The notes beneath the pieces were generated by a model. The model saw nothing but the letters and a program-made list of their open reading frames with translations. It was not told the origin of the DNA and searched no databases. Shown piece after piece: positions 7,774-16,550 of a DNA stretch of 64,000 nt. Source of the DNA: Phaeobacter sp. 22II1-1F12B (lineage in GTDB: Bacteria > Pseudomonadota > Alphaproteobacteria > Rhodobacterales > Rhodobacteraceae); NCBI RefSeq assembly GCF_002210165.1, contig NZ_AQQP01000002.1:372001-436000 (forward strand), in the 5' to 3' direction. Position 1 is the first letter of the stretch. The number at the start of each line of letters is the position of its first letter. Position numbers and translations under genes: made by a program.

Positions 7774-9165
7774 ATGGATGGCGCATTCAGCGAGAACGAT
7801 ATTTCTCATGTTGTAGAGGCCGACAAGGCCCATGTCTGGCACCACCTCAGCCAGCACAAGCCGTATGAGACCTCCGATCCCCGCATCATCGTAGAAGGCA
7901 AGGGCATCCATGTCTGGGACCAGCACGGGAAGAAACATCTCGATGCGGTTTCCGGCGGCGTCTGGACCGTCAACGTCGGCTATGGCCGCGAGTCTATCGC
8001 CAATGCAGTACGCGACCAGCTGATCAAGCTGAACTATTTCGCTGGGTCCGCTGGCTCCATTCCCGGCGCGATCTACGCCGAAAAGCTGATCTCCAAGATG
8101 CCGGGTCTCTCCCGCGTCTATTACATGAACAGCGGGTCCGAGGCGAACGAGAAAGCCTTCAAAATGGTGCGCCAGATCGCGCACAAGAAATACGGCGGCA
8201 AAAAGCACAAGATTCTTTATCGCGACCGCGACTACCACGGTACGACCATCGCCTGCCTGTCCGCGGGCGGTCAGGACGAACGCGGGATGCAGTATGGCCC
8301 GTTTACCCCGGGTTTCGATCGGGTGCCGCATTGCCTCGAATACCGTCGCCACGAACAGGATGGCGCGCCGGTCGAGAACTACGGCGAATGGGCGGCCGAA
8401 CAGATCGAAGCGGTCATCCTGCGTGAAGGCCCGGATACTGTTGGTGCGCTCTGCCTCGAGCCGGTGACGGCAGGCGGTGGGGTCATCACGCCGCCGGAAG
8501 GCTACTGGCAGAAGGTCCAGGAGATCTGCCGCAAGTACGACATCCTGCTGCATATCGATGAGGTCGTCTGCGGCGTCGGACGGACCGGTACATGGTTCGG
8601 CTACCAGCAATACGGCATCGAACCGGACATGGTCACCATGGCCAAGGGTGTGGCGTCGGGCTATGCCGCCATTGCCTGCCTCGTGACCACCGAGAAAGTG
8701 TTCGAGATGTTCAAGGACGATCCCTCGGACAAGCTGAATTACTTCCGGGATATCTCGACCTTTGGCGGTTGCACCTCCGGACCGGCCGCAGCGCTTGAAA
8801 ACATGCGCATCATCGAGGACGAGAACCTGCTCGACAACACGGTTGCCATGGGCGAACGGCTGATGGACAATCTGCACGCGCTGAAAGACAAGCACCAGAT
8901 CATCGGGGACGTGCGCGGCAAGGGCCTGTTCTGCGGACTCGAACTCGTCGCGGACCGCGAAAGCAAGGAACCGGTGACCGAGGCACAGATCGCAGCGGTA
9001 ACGGGCGACTGCATGGCGCAAGGCGTTGTTATCGGCGCATCGAACCGCTCCGTTCCCGGCAAGAACAACTGCCTGTGCTTCTCGCCGGCCCTGATCGCCA
9101 GCGCCGACAATATCGACGAGATCACCACGGCCGTTGATTCCGCGCTGACCAAGGTTTTCGACTAA
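7774..9165 (+). CDS. tpa: Taurine:pyruvate aminotransferase
   Basis: A 463-residue class III PLP aminotransferase that converts taurine and pyruvate to sulfoacetaldehyde and alanine. The fold-type I hallmarks are visible: YMNSGSEANEKAFKM for PLP phosphate contact, LLHIDEVVCGVGRTGTWFG containing the PLP-N1 Asp, and TMAKGVASGYAAIA with the Schiff-base Lys. I start at 7774 (MDGAFSENDISHVVEADKAH), which has AAAGGG seven bases upstream and matches the family N-terminus; an open frame extends to 7660 but runs through the operators. It stands alone with its own terminator, divergent from tauABC and ahead of tauR. Confidence 0.95.
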   Translation: MDGAFSENDISHVVEADKAHVWHHLSQHKPYETSDPRIIVEGKGIHVWDQHGKKHLDAVSGGVWTVNVGYGRESIANAVRDQLIKLNYFAGSAGSIPGAIYAEKLISKMPGLSRVYYMNSGSEANEKAFKMVRQIAHKKYGGKKHKILYRDRDYHGTTIACLSAGGQDERGMQYGPFTPGFDRVPHCLEYRRHEQDGAPVENYGEWAAEQIEAVILREGPDTVGALCLEPVTAGGGVITPPEGYWQKVQEICRKYDILLHIDEVVCGVGRTGTWFGYQQYGIEPDMVTMAKGVASGYAAIACLVTTEKVFEMFKDDPSDKLNYFRDISTFGGCTSGPAAALENMRIIEDENLLDNTVAMGERLMDNLHALKDKHQIIGDVRGKGLFCGLELVADRESKEPVTEAQIAAVTGDCMAQGVVIGASNRSVPGKNNCLCFSPALIASADNIDEITTAVDSALTKVFD

Positions 9166-9207
9166 CAAGAAAATTGAATTTTCTTGGGAATTTTCCTTGG
9201 GAAAATT
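9166..9207. repeat. Bipartite palindrome (copy 1) after tpa
   Basis: Two adjacent perfect inverted repeats: CAAGAAAATT (9166-9175) with AATTTTCTTG (9177-9186), then AATTTTCC (9189-9196) with GGAAAATT (9200-9207). The first arm type recurs between soeA and soeB and before nth, each time paired with a second palindrome, so this is a dispersed intergenic element. Confidence 0.75.
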
Positions 9208-9208
9208 G

Positions 9209-9236
9209 GCCCCGGCAGACTTGCCGGGGCTTTTTT
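9209..9236 (+). terminator. Intrinsic terminator of tpa
   Basis: Arms GCCCCGGCA (9209-9217) and TGCCGGGGC (9222-9230) form a perfect 9-bp stem with a GACT loop followed by six T. A textbook rho-independent terminator between tpa and tauR. Confidence 0.93.
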
Positions 9237-9258
9237 GACCAACACATCTCGCGGACCT

Positions 9259-9290
9259 CTAAGTCCAGATTGCACCCGCCTTAAGACCAG
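9259..9290 (-). promoter_or_regulatory. Inverted-orientation TauR box pair before tauR
   Basis: CTAAGTCCAG (9259-9268) and TTAAGACCAG (9281-9290) are, on the minus strand, CTGGACTTAG and CTGGTCTTAA: two direct decamers with a 22-bp period. They end 14 bases before the tauR start. Their position over the likely tauR promoter and their reversed orientation relative to tauR suggest autoregulation, probably repression. Function is inference. Confidence 0.65.
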
Positions 9291-9304
9291 CTTATTGCCA
9301 GTAC

Positions 9305-10777
9305 ATGGCAATTTCGGTCGAAACATTTTTCCTCGCGGCAGACGGGCAAGGCACGCTTCAGGCGCAGATCCAGCAAATGATCGCGCAGGGCATCCTGTCA
9401 GGCCGGTTCCATCGTGGTGAAAAGCTCCCCTCCTCGCGCAGCCTCGCCGCGCACCTCGGGGTTAGCCGGATTACCGTCACCCTTGCCTATACCGAATTGC
9501 TGGCCAACGACTACCTAAGCTCCCGTGGGCGCTCCGGCTATTTCGTTTCCGACAACGCACCGGTGCCCCCGGTCTACGACCCCCGCCCCGCATCGGAAGA
9601 CCGGGTGGACTGGACCCGGGCGATCACCCGCACGTTTACCGGCGGCGATACCCCGGTCAAACCTTCGGACTGGGAAAACTACCGCTATCCCTTCATCTAC
9701 GGGCAGGTAGACCCCACGCTATTCGATCATGCAAACTGGCGACTCAGCGCCATGCGGGCGCTCGGGGCCAAGGATTTCTCCTCTCTTACCTCCGATTACT
9801 ACGATCGCGACGATCCTCTTCTCGTGGAGTTCATCTCGCGTCACACGCTGCCGCGTCGCGGCATCACCGCACGCCCGTCCGAGGTGCTGATCACCATGGG
9901 TGCCCAGAACGCGCTTTGGCTGACCGCGCAGGTACTGCTCAACAGTCGCCGCCGGGCCGCGATCGAAGATCCCGGCTATCACGCCCTGCGGGACGTTCTC
10001 GCCCATACCCGCTGCTCCATTTCACCGGTCCGCGTCGATGCAGACGGCCTTCCACCCGACGCCATTCCGGCCGACACGGACATCATCTTCTCGACGCCAA
10101 GCCATCAGTCCCCGACCACCGCCACGATGCCGATGGCCCGACGCAAGGCCCTGCTTGAAAAAGCCAGCGCGCTGAACGCCCTCATCATCGAGGATGATTA
10201 CGAATTTGAACTGTCCTTTCTCGGAGCCCCTTCCCCCGCGCTAAAATCGATGGACCGCGACGGGCGCGTCATTTACGTCGGCTCCTTCTCCAAATCACTC
10301 TTTCCCGGCCTGCGGCTGGGCTATCTGGTCGGATCGGAACCCTTCATCCGCGAAGCCCGCGCCCTGCGCGCCTCGGTGCTTCGTCACCCGCCAGGGCACG
10401 TGCAGCGCACCGCCGCTTACTTCCTGTCTTTGGGACATTACGACGCCCAGATCCGGCGCATGTCCAAGGCCCTGCACGCGCGCCGCAAACAGCTTGAAGA
10501 GTCCGTGGTACGTCATGGGCTTACCGTCGCCGGGCACGGCGGGTACGGCGGCTCGGCCCTCTGGATGCAGGCGCCGCCCCATGTGGACACCGAATTGCTG
10601 GCCAGCCAGTTGCGCAGGAAAGCCGTGCTCATCGAACCCGGCGCCCCCTTCTTTTCCGCCAAGTCGGGTCCTGCGAATTTCTACCGGCTGGGCTATTCGT
10701 CGATCCATGTCGACCGGATCGACGAAGGCGTGCGCCTGATCCGGGAAGGGCTGGAAAAATACGAACCTATGGCCTAA
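9305..10777 (+). CDS. tauR: TauR, MocR-type (GntR/aminotransferase fusion) regulator of taurine genes
   Basis: 490 residues. An N-terminal GntR winged helix (about residues 12-80: AQIQQMIAQGILSGRF, then KLPSSRSLAAHLGVSRITVTLAYTEL) is joined to a fold-type I aminotransferase domain (about 110-485) with the PLP lysine in VGSFSKSLFPGLRLGYL and the motif IIEDDYEFEL. MocR-type TauR proteins activate taurine genes, with PLP and taurine as the effector pair. The start ATG lacks a Shine-Dalgarno sequence and follows TauR boxes by 14 bases, so the mRNA may be leaderless. Position between tpa and xsc supports the name. Confidence 0.93.
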   Translation: MAISVETFFLAADGQGTLQAQIQQMIAQGILSGRFHRGEKLPSSRSLAAHLGVSRITVTLAYTELLANDYLSSRGRSGYFVSDNAPVPPVYDPRPASEDRVDWTRAITRTFTGGDTPVKPSDWENYRYPFIYGQVDPTLFDHANWRLSAMRALGAKDFSSLTSDYYDRDDPLLVEFISRHTLPRRGITARPSEVLITMGAQNALWLTAQVLLNSRRRAAIEDPGYHALRDVLAHTRCSISPVRVDADGLPPDAIPADTDIIFSTPSHQSPTTATMPMARRKALLEKASALNALIIEDDYEFELSFLGAPSPALKSMDRDGRVIYVGSFSKSLFPGLRLGYLVGSEPFIREARALRASVLRHPPGHVQRTAAYFLSLGHYDAQIRRMSKALHARRKQLEESVVRHGLTVAGHGGYGGSALWMQAPPHVDTELLASQLRRKAVLIEPGAPFFSAKSGPANFYRLGYSSIHVDRIDEGVRLIREGLEKYEPMA

Positions 10778-10892
10778 TGCCACGCGGAGAACGCGCATTT
10801 CGGAACCTTTCCGTGTATAAAGGAACCGTCCTGCCAGCGTCTTTGCCATGCATCCGTGAAACCTGTAGTCGTTGCATAGCCAAAGCAGCCGT

Positions 10893-10925
10893 GTGGACCT
10901 AACTGCCACATCCAACTGGCCCTAA
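10893..10925 (+). promoter_or_regulatory. TauR box pair upstream of xsc
   Basis: GTGGACCTAA (10893-10902) and CTGGCCCTAA (10916-10925) start 23 bp apart, the same period and orientation as the pair before tpa. They lie 76 bases before the xsc start, consistent with an activator site. The remainder of 10778-11000 shows nothing else I can support. Confidence 0.7.
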
Positions 10926-11000
10926 CCGCGAAAGCCCGCAATCCGGTACTGTCCGCGCAAACGCAAACGGGGCGATCCGCCCCCAAACGAGGCATCCCCG

Positions 11001-12776
11001 ATGAAGATGACAACAGAAGAAGCCTTTGTAAAAACCTTGCAAAGGCATGGAATCGAACACGCTTTTGGAATTATCGGATCGGCTTTCATGCCGATCTCCG
11101 ACCTGTTCCCAAAGGCTGGCATCACCTTCTGGGACTGTGCACACGAAGGTTCCGGCGGCATGATGGCCGATGGCTATACCCGCGCATCCGGCAAGATGAG
11201 CATGATGATCGCGCAGAACGGCCCCGGCATCACCAATTTTGTTACTGCCGTGAAAACCGCGTACTGGAATCATACACCTTTGCTTCTGGTCACACCGCAG
11301 GCTGCGAACAAGACCCTCGGTCAGGGCGGGTTTCAGGAAGTCGAGCAGATGAAACTGTTCGAAGACATGGTGGCCTATCAGGAAGAGGTTCGTGACCCGT
11401 CCCGCGTCGCCGAAGTATTGAACCGCGTTATCCTGCAGGCAAAACGCGCCTCGGCCCCGGCACAGATCAACCTGCCCCGCGATTACTGGACGCAAGTGAT
11501 CGATATCGAGATCCCCGAAGTCGTCGAATTCGAACGCCCCTCGGGCGGCGAAAAGGCGCTGGATGATGCGGCCGCGATGCTGAGCGCTGCCAAGAATCCG
11601 GTCATCCTCAACGGTGCCGGTGTCGTTCTGGCCGGGGCGATCCCCGATACCATGAAACTGGCCGAGCGACTGACGGCGCCTGTCTGCGTCGGCTACCAGC
11701 ATAATGACGCCTTCCCCGGCTCGCACCCGCTTTTCGCAGGTCCGCTGGGCTATAACGGGTCCAAGGCCGGAATGGAGCTGATCAAGGATGCGGATGTCGT
11801 GCTGTGCCTTGGCACACGTTTGAACCCGTTCTCGACGCTGCCGGGCTATGGGATGGATTACTGGCCCAAGGACGCCAAGATCATTCAGGTCGACATCAAC
11901 CCCGACCGCATCGGTCTTACCAAGAAGGTGTCGGTCGGCATCGTCGGCGACGCCAAGAAAGTCGCGCAAGGCATCCTCTCGCGCCTCTCCGACAGCGCCG
12001 GTGACGAAGGCCGCGATGACCGTCAGGCGAAGATCGCGCAGGCCAAATCCGCCTGGGCGCAGCAGCTTTCCTCGATGGATCACGAAGATGACGATCCGGG
12101 CACCACATGGAACGAACGCGCCCGCACCGCCAAGCCCGACTGGATGAGCCCGCGCATGGCATGGCGCGCGATCCAGAGCGCCCTGCCGCGTGAGGCCATC
12201 ATCTCTTCCGACATCGGCAACAACTGCGCCATCGGCAACGCCTACCCCTCTTTCGAGGAAGGCCGCAAATACCTCGCCCCAGGCCTGTTCGGTCCCTGCG
12301 GCTATGGCCTGCCCGCGATCATCGGCGCCAAGATCGGCTGCCCGAATGTGCCGGTTGTCGGCTTTGCCGGTGACGGTGCTTTTGGCATCGCGGTGACGGA
12401 ACTGACCGCCATTGCCCGCAAGGAATGGCCGCCGATCACCATGATCGTTTTCCGTAACTACCAGTGGGGCGCGGAAAAGCGGAACTCGACCCTTTGGTAT
12501 GACGACAACTTTGTCGGCACCGAATTGTCCGACGGCGTTTCCTATGCCGGTATCGCTCAGGCCTGCGGTCTGAAAGGCGTTCAGGCCAAGACGATGGAAG
12601 GGCTGACCGAGGCGCTGAACCAAGCGATCACCGACCAGATGCAGAATGGCACGACCACTCTAATCGAAGCGCTGATCAACCAGGAACTGGGCGAACCCTT
12701 CCGTCGCGACGCGATGAAAAAACCGGTCTCGGTCGCCGGAATCGACCCGGCTGACATGCGTACACAAACCGTATGA
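11001..12776 (+). CDS. xsc: Sulfoacetaldehyde acetyltransferase
   Basis: A 591-residue ThDP enzyme that converts sulfoacetaldehyde plus phosphate into acetyl phosphate and sulfite. The N-terminal pyrimidine-binding domain has the family opening TTEEAFVKTLQRHGIEHAFGIIGSAFMPISD is abbreviated here to TTEEAFVKTLQRHGIEHAFG, with the catalytic-Glu region WDCAHEGSGGMMADGYTRA. The ThDP-binding motif VGFAGDGAFG...FRNYQWGAEK lies at about residue 450. GAGG precedes the start by eight bases. A phosphotransacetylase gene, commonly next to xsc, is absent; soeABC follows instead. Confidence 0.96.
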   Translation: MKMTTEEAFVKTLQRHGIEHAFGIIGSAFMPISDLFPKAGITFWDCAHEGSGGMMADGYTRASGKMSMMIAQNGPGITNFVTAVKTAYWNHTPLLLVTPQAANKTLGQGGFQEVEQMKLFEDMVAYQEEVRDPSRVAEVLNRVILQAKRASAPAQINLPRDYWTQVIDIEIPEVVEFERPSGGEKALDDAAAMLSAAKNPVILNGAGVVLAGAIPDTMKLAERLTAPVCVGYQHNDAFPGSHPLFAGPLGYNGSKAGMELIKDADVVLCLGTRLNPFSTLPGYGMDYWPKDAKIIQVDINPDRIGLTKKVSVGIVGDAKKVAQGILSRLSDSAGDEGRDDRQAKIAQAKSAWAQQLSSMDHEDDDPGTTWNERARTAKPDWMSPRMAWRAIQSALPREAIISSDIGNNCAIGNAYPSFEEGRKYLAPGLFGPCGYGLPAIIGAKIGCPNVPVVGFAGDGAFGIAVTELTAIARKEWPPITMIVFRNYQWGAEKRNSTLWYDDNFVGTELSDGVSYAGIAQACGLKGVQAKTMEGLTEALNQAITDQMQNGTTTLIEALINQELGEPFRRDAMKKPVSVAGIDPADMRTQTV

Positions 12777-12780
12777 TACC

Positions 12781-12800
12781 TGTATGACATCCGTCATACA
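12781..12800. promoter_or_regulatory. Perfect inverted repeat between xsc and soeA
   Basis: TGTATGAC (12781-12788) and GTCATACA (12793-12800) with a 4-base spacer, beginning five bases after the xsc stop; the xsc end also contains a related GTATGATAC. The small size and dyad symmetry fit a regulator site for the downstream soe operon, but an RNA hairpin is possible. Confidence 0.4.
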
Positions 12801-12805
12801 TGCTG

Positions 12806-12829
12806 AACCCCGGCGCCAATGCCGGGGTT
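12806..12829 (+). terminator. Hairpin after xsc
   Basis: Arms AACCCCGGC (12806-12814) and GCCGGGGTT (12821-12829) form a perfect 9-bp stem with a 6-base loop. No T-run follows, so termination may be partial and allow read-through to soeA. Confidence 0.6.
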
Positions 12830-12936
12830 CACGCAGCAACTGTTGACTTTGTTCCATTTTTTTGCGCCCCATCGGGGACAGAATTTTACCGACGATCTGA
12901 ATAGCAGAACAAATACCTAGACGCGCCCGGGACTGA

Positions 12937-15714
12937 ATGGCCTTACACCAACCCAAGCTTGATACGTCACCCCGGGTTTCCGACGAGATCCGCAAAACCA
13001 CCTGTTACATGTGCGCCTGTCGCTGCGGGATCAACGTCCACATGAAATCGGGCAAGGTCTCGTATATCGAAGGCAACCGTGATCACCCGGTAAACAAGGG
13101 CGTGCTCTGCGCCAAGGGGTCTGCCGGGATCATGCAGCATACCGCGCCTTCGCGGCTGCGCGCGCCTCTCAAACGGGTCGGACCACGTGGATCGGGCGAA
13201 TTCAAAGAGATCAGCTGGGACGAAGCGCTCGATCTCGCCACCGAATGGATGGCACCGCTTCGCGCAGAAGCACCGGAAAAGCTGGCCTTTTTTACCGGAC
13301 GTGACCAGTCGCAATCCTTTACCAGCTTTTGGGCGCAGAACTTCGGCACGCCAAACTACGCGGCGCATGGCGGATTTTGTTCCGTCAACATGGCCACCGC
13401 CGGTATCTACACCATGGGCGGGGCGTTCTGGGAATTCGGGCAGCCCGACTGGGATCACACCAAGCTTTTCATGCTCTTTGGCGTGGCCGAAGATCACGAC
13501 AGCAACCCGATCAAGATGGGGCTGGGCAAGATCAAGGCGCGGGGCGCCAAGGTGATCGGGGTCAATCCGATCCGAACAGGATATAACGCGATTGCCGATG
13601 AATGGGTCGGCATCACCCCCGGCACCGATGGCCTGTTCATCTTGTCGCTTGTCCATGTGCTGATGGCAGCCGGCAAAATCGACCTCAATTACCTGTCGCG
13701 CTACACCAACGCGCCGGTACTGTTGAACTCTGACGCGGGCTCGGCCGAATTCGGCCTGTTCCTGCGCGATGAGGACGGCAAACCGCTGGTCATCGACCGC
13801 ATGTCAAAAGAGCTGGTGCCGTTCGACAGGCCGGGCGTACGCCCCGATCTCTCGGCCAGTTACGATCAGAACGGCGTCACCCATCGCACGGTTTTCCACC
13901 GGATGGCCGAACGCTACCTTTCCCCGGAATACGCGCCAGAGAGCGTGGCCGAACGCTGCGGTATAAGCGCAGCCAGGATCCGGAGCATCGCGGCAGAACT
14001 TGCCCGCGTCGCCTTTGACGAAGCTATCGAGCTTGACCGCGAATGGACCGATTTCCGGGGTGAAACCCATCGCAGCATGATCGGACGTCCGGTCAGTTTT
14101 CACGCCATGCGCGGTATCTCTGCGCATTCCAACGGGTTTCAGACCTGCCGCGCGCTGCATGTGTTGCAAATTATCCTCGGCTCGGTCGAAACGCCGGGCG
14201 GTTTCCGATTCAAGCCGCCCTACCCGAAACCTGCCGAGGCCCATCCCAAGCCCCATTGCAACGTAACCCCCGGGGGTCCGCTGGACGGCCCGCACCTTGG
14301 CTTTGTACAGGGACCTGATGACCTCGCACTGAAACCCGATGGCACGCCTGCGCGTGTAGACAAGGCTTTTACATGGGAAAATCCCATGTCGGCGCACGGG
14401 CTGATGCATATGGTCATTTCGAACGCCCATGCCGGCGATCCCTACAAGATCGACACGCTGTTTCTCTACATGGCGAACATGTCGTGGAATTCCTCCATGA
14501 ACACCGGCGGCGTCATGGAGATGCTGACGGACAAGGGTGAGGATGGCGAGTATGTCATTCCCCGGATCATCTATTCGGATGCCTATAGCTCGGAAATGGT
14601 GGCCTATGCCGACCTGATTCTGCCCGACACCACCTATCTTGAAAGACATGACTGCATTTCCCTGCTAGACAGACCGATCTGCGAGGCCGAGGCCGCCGCA
14701 GATGCCATCCGCTGGCCCGTGGTCGAACCTGACCGGAATGTGCGCGGGTTCCAGTCAGTTCTCTGCGATCTGGGCGCGCGTCTTGCCCTGTCGGGATTCG
14801 TGAACGAGGACGGGAGCCAGAAATACGCCGATTATGCGGATTACATTGTCTCGCATGAACGCCGCCCCGGGATCGGGCCGCTGGCGGGCTGGCGGGTGGG
14901 CGACGGCGCGGGACGCGGCGAAGCCCCGCCAGACCAGATCAACAGATATATTGAAAACGGCGGCTTCTGGATCAAGCATATCCCCGAGGAATGCGCCTAT
15001 TACAAACCCTGGAACTCGGCATATCAGGACTGGGCCGTCGAGACGGGTTTTTACGACAAACCCCAGCCCTATCTGTTCCAGCTTTATGTCGAACCCCTGC
15101 GCCGGTTCCAGCTTGCCGCCGAAGGCCACGGAGATCGCCAGCCCCCCGAGGCGCTGCGTGACCGGATCAAGGAAAAGCTCGATCCGCTGCCGATCTGGTA
15201 CAGCGATGGCGAGGATTCGGCGGAAAGCTTTGACATCCACGCGCTGACCCAGCGCCCGATGGCGATGTACCACAGTTGGGGGAGCCAGAACGCCTGGCTG
15301 CGGCAACTTCACGGGCACAACCCGCTTTATGTACCAAGCAAGCTGATGCGGGAAAAAGGGTTGCAGGACGGCGACTGGGCGCGGGTCAGTTCGGCACATG
15401 GCGAGATTACCGTGCCGGTCATGGAAATGGCCGCGCTGAATTCGAATACGGTCTGGACATGGAATGCCATAGGCAAACGCAAGGGTGCGTGGGCCTTGGA
15501 CCCCGATGCGCCTGAGGCCACCAAGGGTTTTCTGCTCAACCACCTGATATCCGAGCTGCTGCCGCCAAAAGGCGACGGGCTGCGCTGGTCGAATTCTGAT
15601 CCGGTGACCGGACAGGCGGCGTGGTTCGATCTGCGGGTTAGGATCGAAAAAGTGGCGCCTCCCGACCAGAGCCAGCCGGTCTTTCCACCGATCCACTATC
15701 CGGCGGACCAGTAA
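12937..15714 (+). CDS. soeA: Cytoplasmic sulfite dehydrogenase, molybdopterin catalytic subunit SoeA
   Basis: A 925-residue DMSO-reductase-family molybdoenzyme. Cysteines 23, 26, 30 and 58 bind a [4Fe-4S] cluster at the N-terminus; the Mo-bisMGD domains (Molybdopterin, Molydop_binding near residue 770 onward) follow. There is no Tat signal, so the protein should be cytoplasmic, which separates SoeA from periplasmic polysulfide or thiosulfate reductases. With SoeB and SoeC it would oxidise sulfite to sulfate and pass electrons to quinone. Location immediately after xsc, which releases sulfite, supports this function. Substrate is inferred from context and family. Confidence 0.88.
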   Translation: MALHQPKLDTSPRVSDEIRKTTCYMCACRCGINVHMKSGKVSYIEGNRDHPVNKGVLCAKGSAGIMQHTAPSRLRAPLKRVGPRGSGEFKEISWDEALDLATEWMAPLRAEAPEKLAFFTGRDQSQSFTSFWAQNFGTPNYAAHGGFCSVNMATAGIYTMGGAFWEFGQPDWDHTKLFMLFGVAEDHDSNPIKMGLGKIKARGAKVIGVNPIRTGYNAIADEWVGITPGTDGLFILSLVHVLMAAGKIDLNYLSRYTNAPVLLNSDAGSAEFGLFLRDEDGKPLVIDRMSKELVPFDRPGVRPDLSASYDQNGVTHRTVFHRMAERYLSPEYAPESVAERCGISAARIRSIAAELARVAFDEAIELDREWTDFRGETHRSMIGRPVSFHAMRGISAHSNGFQTCRALHVLQIILGSVETPGGFRFKPPYPKPAEAHPKPHCNVTPGGPLDGPHLGFVQGPDDLALKPDGTPARVDKAFTWENPMSAHGLMHMVISNAHAGDPYKIDTLFLYMANMSWNSSMNTGGVMEMLTDKGEDGEYVIPRIIYSDAYSSEMVAYADLILPDTTYLERHDCISLLDRPICEAEAAADAIRWPVVEPDRNVRGFQSVLCDLGARLALSGFVNEDGSQKYADYADYIVSHERRPGIGPLAGWRVGDGAGRGEAPPDQINRYIENGGFWIKHIPEECAYYKPWNSAYQDWAVETGFYDKPQPYLFQLYVEPLRRFQLAAEGHGDRQPPEALRDRIKEKLDPLPIWYSDGEDSAESFDIHALTQRPMAMYHSWGSQNAWLRQLHGHNPLYVPSKLMREKGLQDGDWARVSSAHGEITVPVMEMAALNSNTVWTWNAIGKRKGAWALDPDAPEATKGFLLNHLISELLPPKGDGLRWSNSDPVTGQAAWFDLRVRIEKVAPPDQSQPVFPPIHYPADQ

Positions 15715-15741
15715 GAATGGAAGGTTTCGTGACCAGAGCTC

Positions 15742-15786
15742 CAAATTTTTCCAAAAAATTTGCCAAGAAAATTTCAATTTTCTTGG
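15742..15786. repeat. Bipartite palindrome (copy 2) between soeA and soeB
   Basis: Palindrome A: CAAATTTTT (15742-15750) with AAAAATTTG (15754-15762). Palindrome B: CCAAGAAAATT (15763-15773) with AATTTTCTTGG (15776-15786). Both are perfect. It sits inside an apparent operon, in the 94-bp soeA-soeB gap. Confidence 0.75.
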
Positions 15787-15808
15787 GCGTTTCGAGAGTA
15801 TCCGCGCG

Positions 15809-16549
15809 ATGACCGAACTTCCCGGTGAAACCACCCGTAAACTGGGGCTGGTCATCGACCTCGACACCTGCGTCGGCTGCCATGCCTGCGTGATCTCCTG
15901 CAAGGGCTGGAACACCGAGAACTACGGCGCACCGCTTTCGGATCAGGATGCCTATGGCGAAGAACCAACCGGCACGTTCCTCAATCGCGTGCATTCCTAC
16001 GAGGTCCAGCCGGACATCGGTCCGGCCCAGCTGATCCATTTCCCAAAGTCCTGCCTGCATTGCGAAGACGCGCCCTGCGTGACTGTCTGCCCGACGGGCG
16101 CCAGCTACAAACGGGTCGAGGACGGTATCGTGCTCGTCAACGAAACCGACTGCATCGGATGCGGCCTCTGCGCCTGGGCCTGTCCTTATGGCGCGCGGGA
16201 AATGGACGGAGCCGAGAAGGTGATGAAGAAATGCACCCTCTGCGTCGACCGGATCTATAACGAGAACCTGCCCGAAGAAGATCGCGAGCCCGCCTGTGTC
16301 CGCACCTGCCCCGCAGGCGCGCGCTACTTCGGAGATTTTGCGGATCCCGAAAGCAACGTGTCGCGACTGACGCGGGAACGTGGTGGCATCGAACTTATGC
16401 CTGAGCAGGGCACACGCCCCGTCAACCGTTACCTGCCACCGCGTGCAAAGGATCGGATGGCCGAAACGCAAACGCCGCAGCTCGAATCGGTGGGGGCGGA
16501 TCTGCCCGGTTTTCTCGGCTGGCTCGACAGGGCGCTGGACCGGCTTTGA
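15809..16549 (+). CDS. soeB: Sulfite dehydrogenase iron-sulfur subunit SoeB
   Basis: A 246-residue ferredoxin-like electron-transfer subunit with four Cys clusters: CVGCHACVISC, CLHCEDAPCVTVC, CIGCGLCAWAC and CTLCVDRI...CVRTC, enough for four [4Fe-4S] centres. It links SoeA to the membrane subunit. It lacks a signal peptide, in line with a cytoplasmic complex. The soeC start follows its stop by one base. Confidence 0.9.
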   Translation: MTELPGETTRKLGLVIDLDTCVGCHACVISCKGWNTENYGAPLSDQDAYGEEPTGTFLNRVHSYEVQPDIGPAQLIHFPKSCLHCEDAPCVTVCPTGASYKRVEDGIVLVNETDCIGCGLCAWACPYGAREMDGAEKVMKKCTLCVDRIYNENLPEEDREPACVRTCPAGARYFGDFADPESNVSRLTRERGGIELMPEQGTRPVNRYLPPRAKDRMAETQTPQLESVGADLPGFLGWLDRALDRL

Positions 16550-16550
16550 C

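Noticed and set aside
10899-12623. 574-codon open frame opposite xsc
   Set aside because: Antisense shadow caused by high GC and codon bias; xsc on the plus strand is a clear family match.
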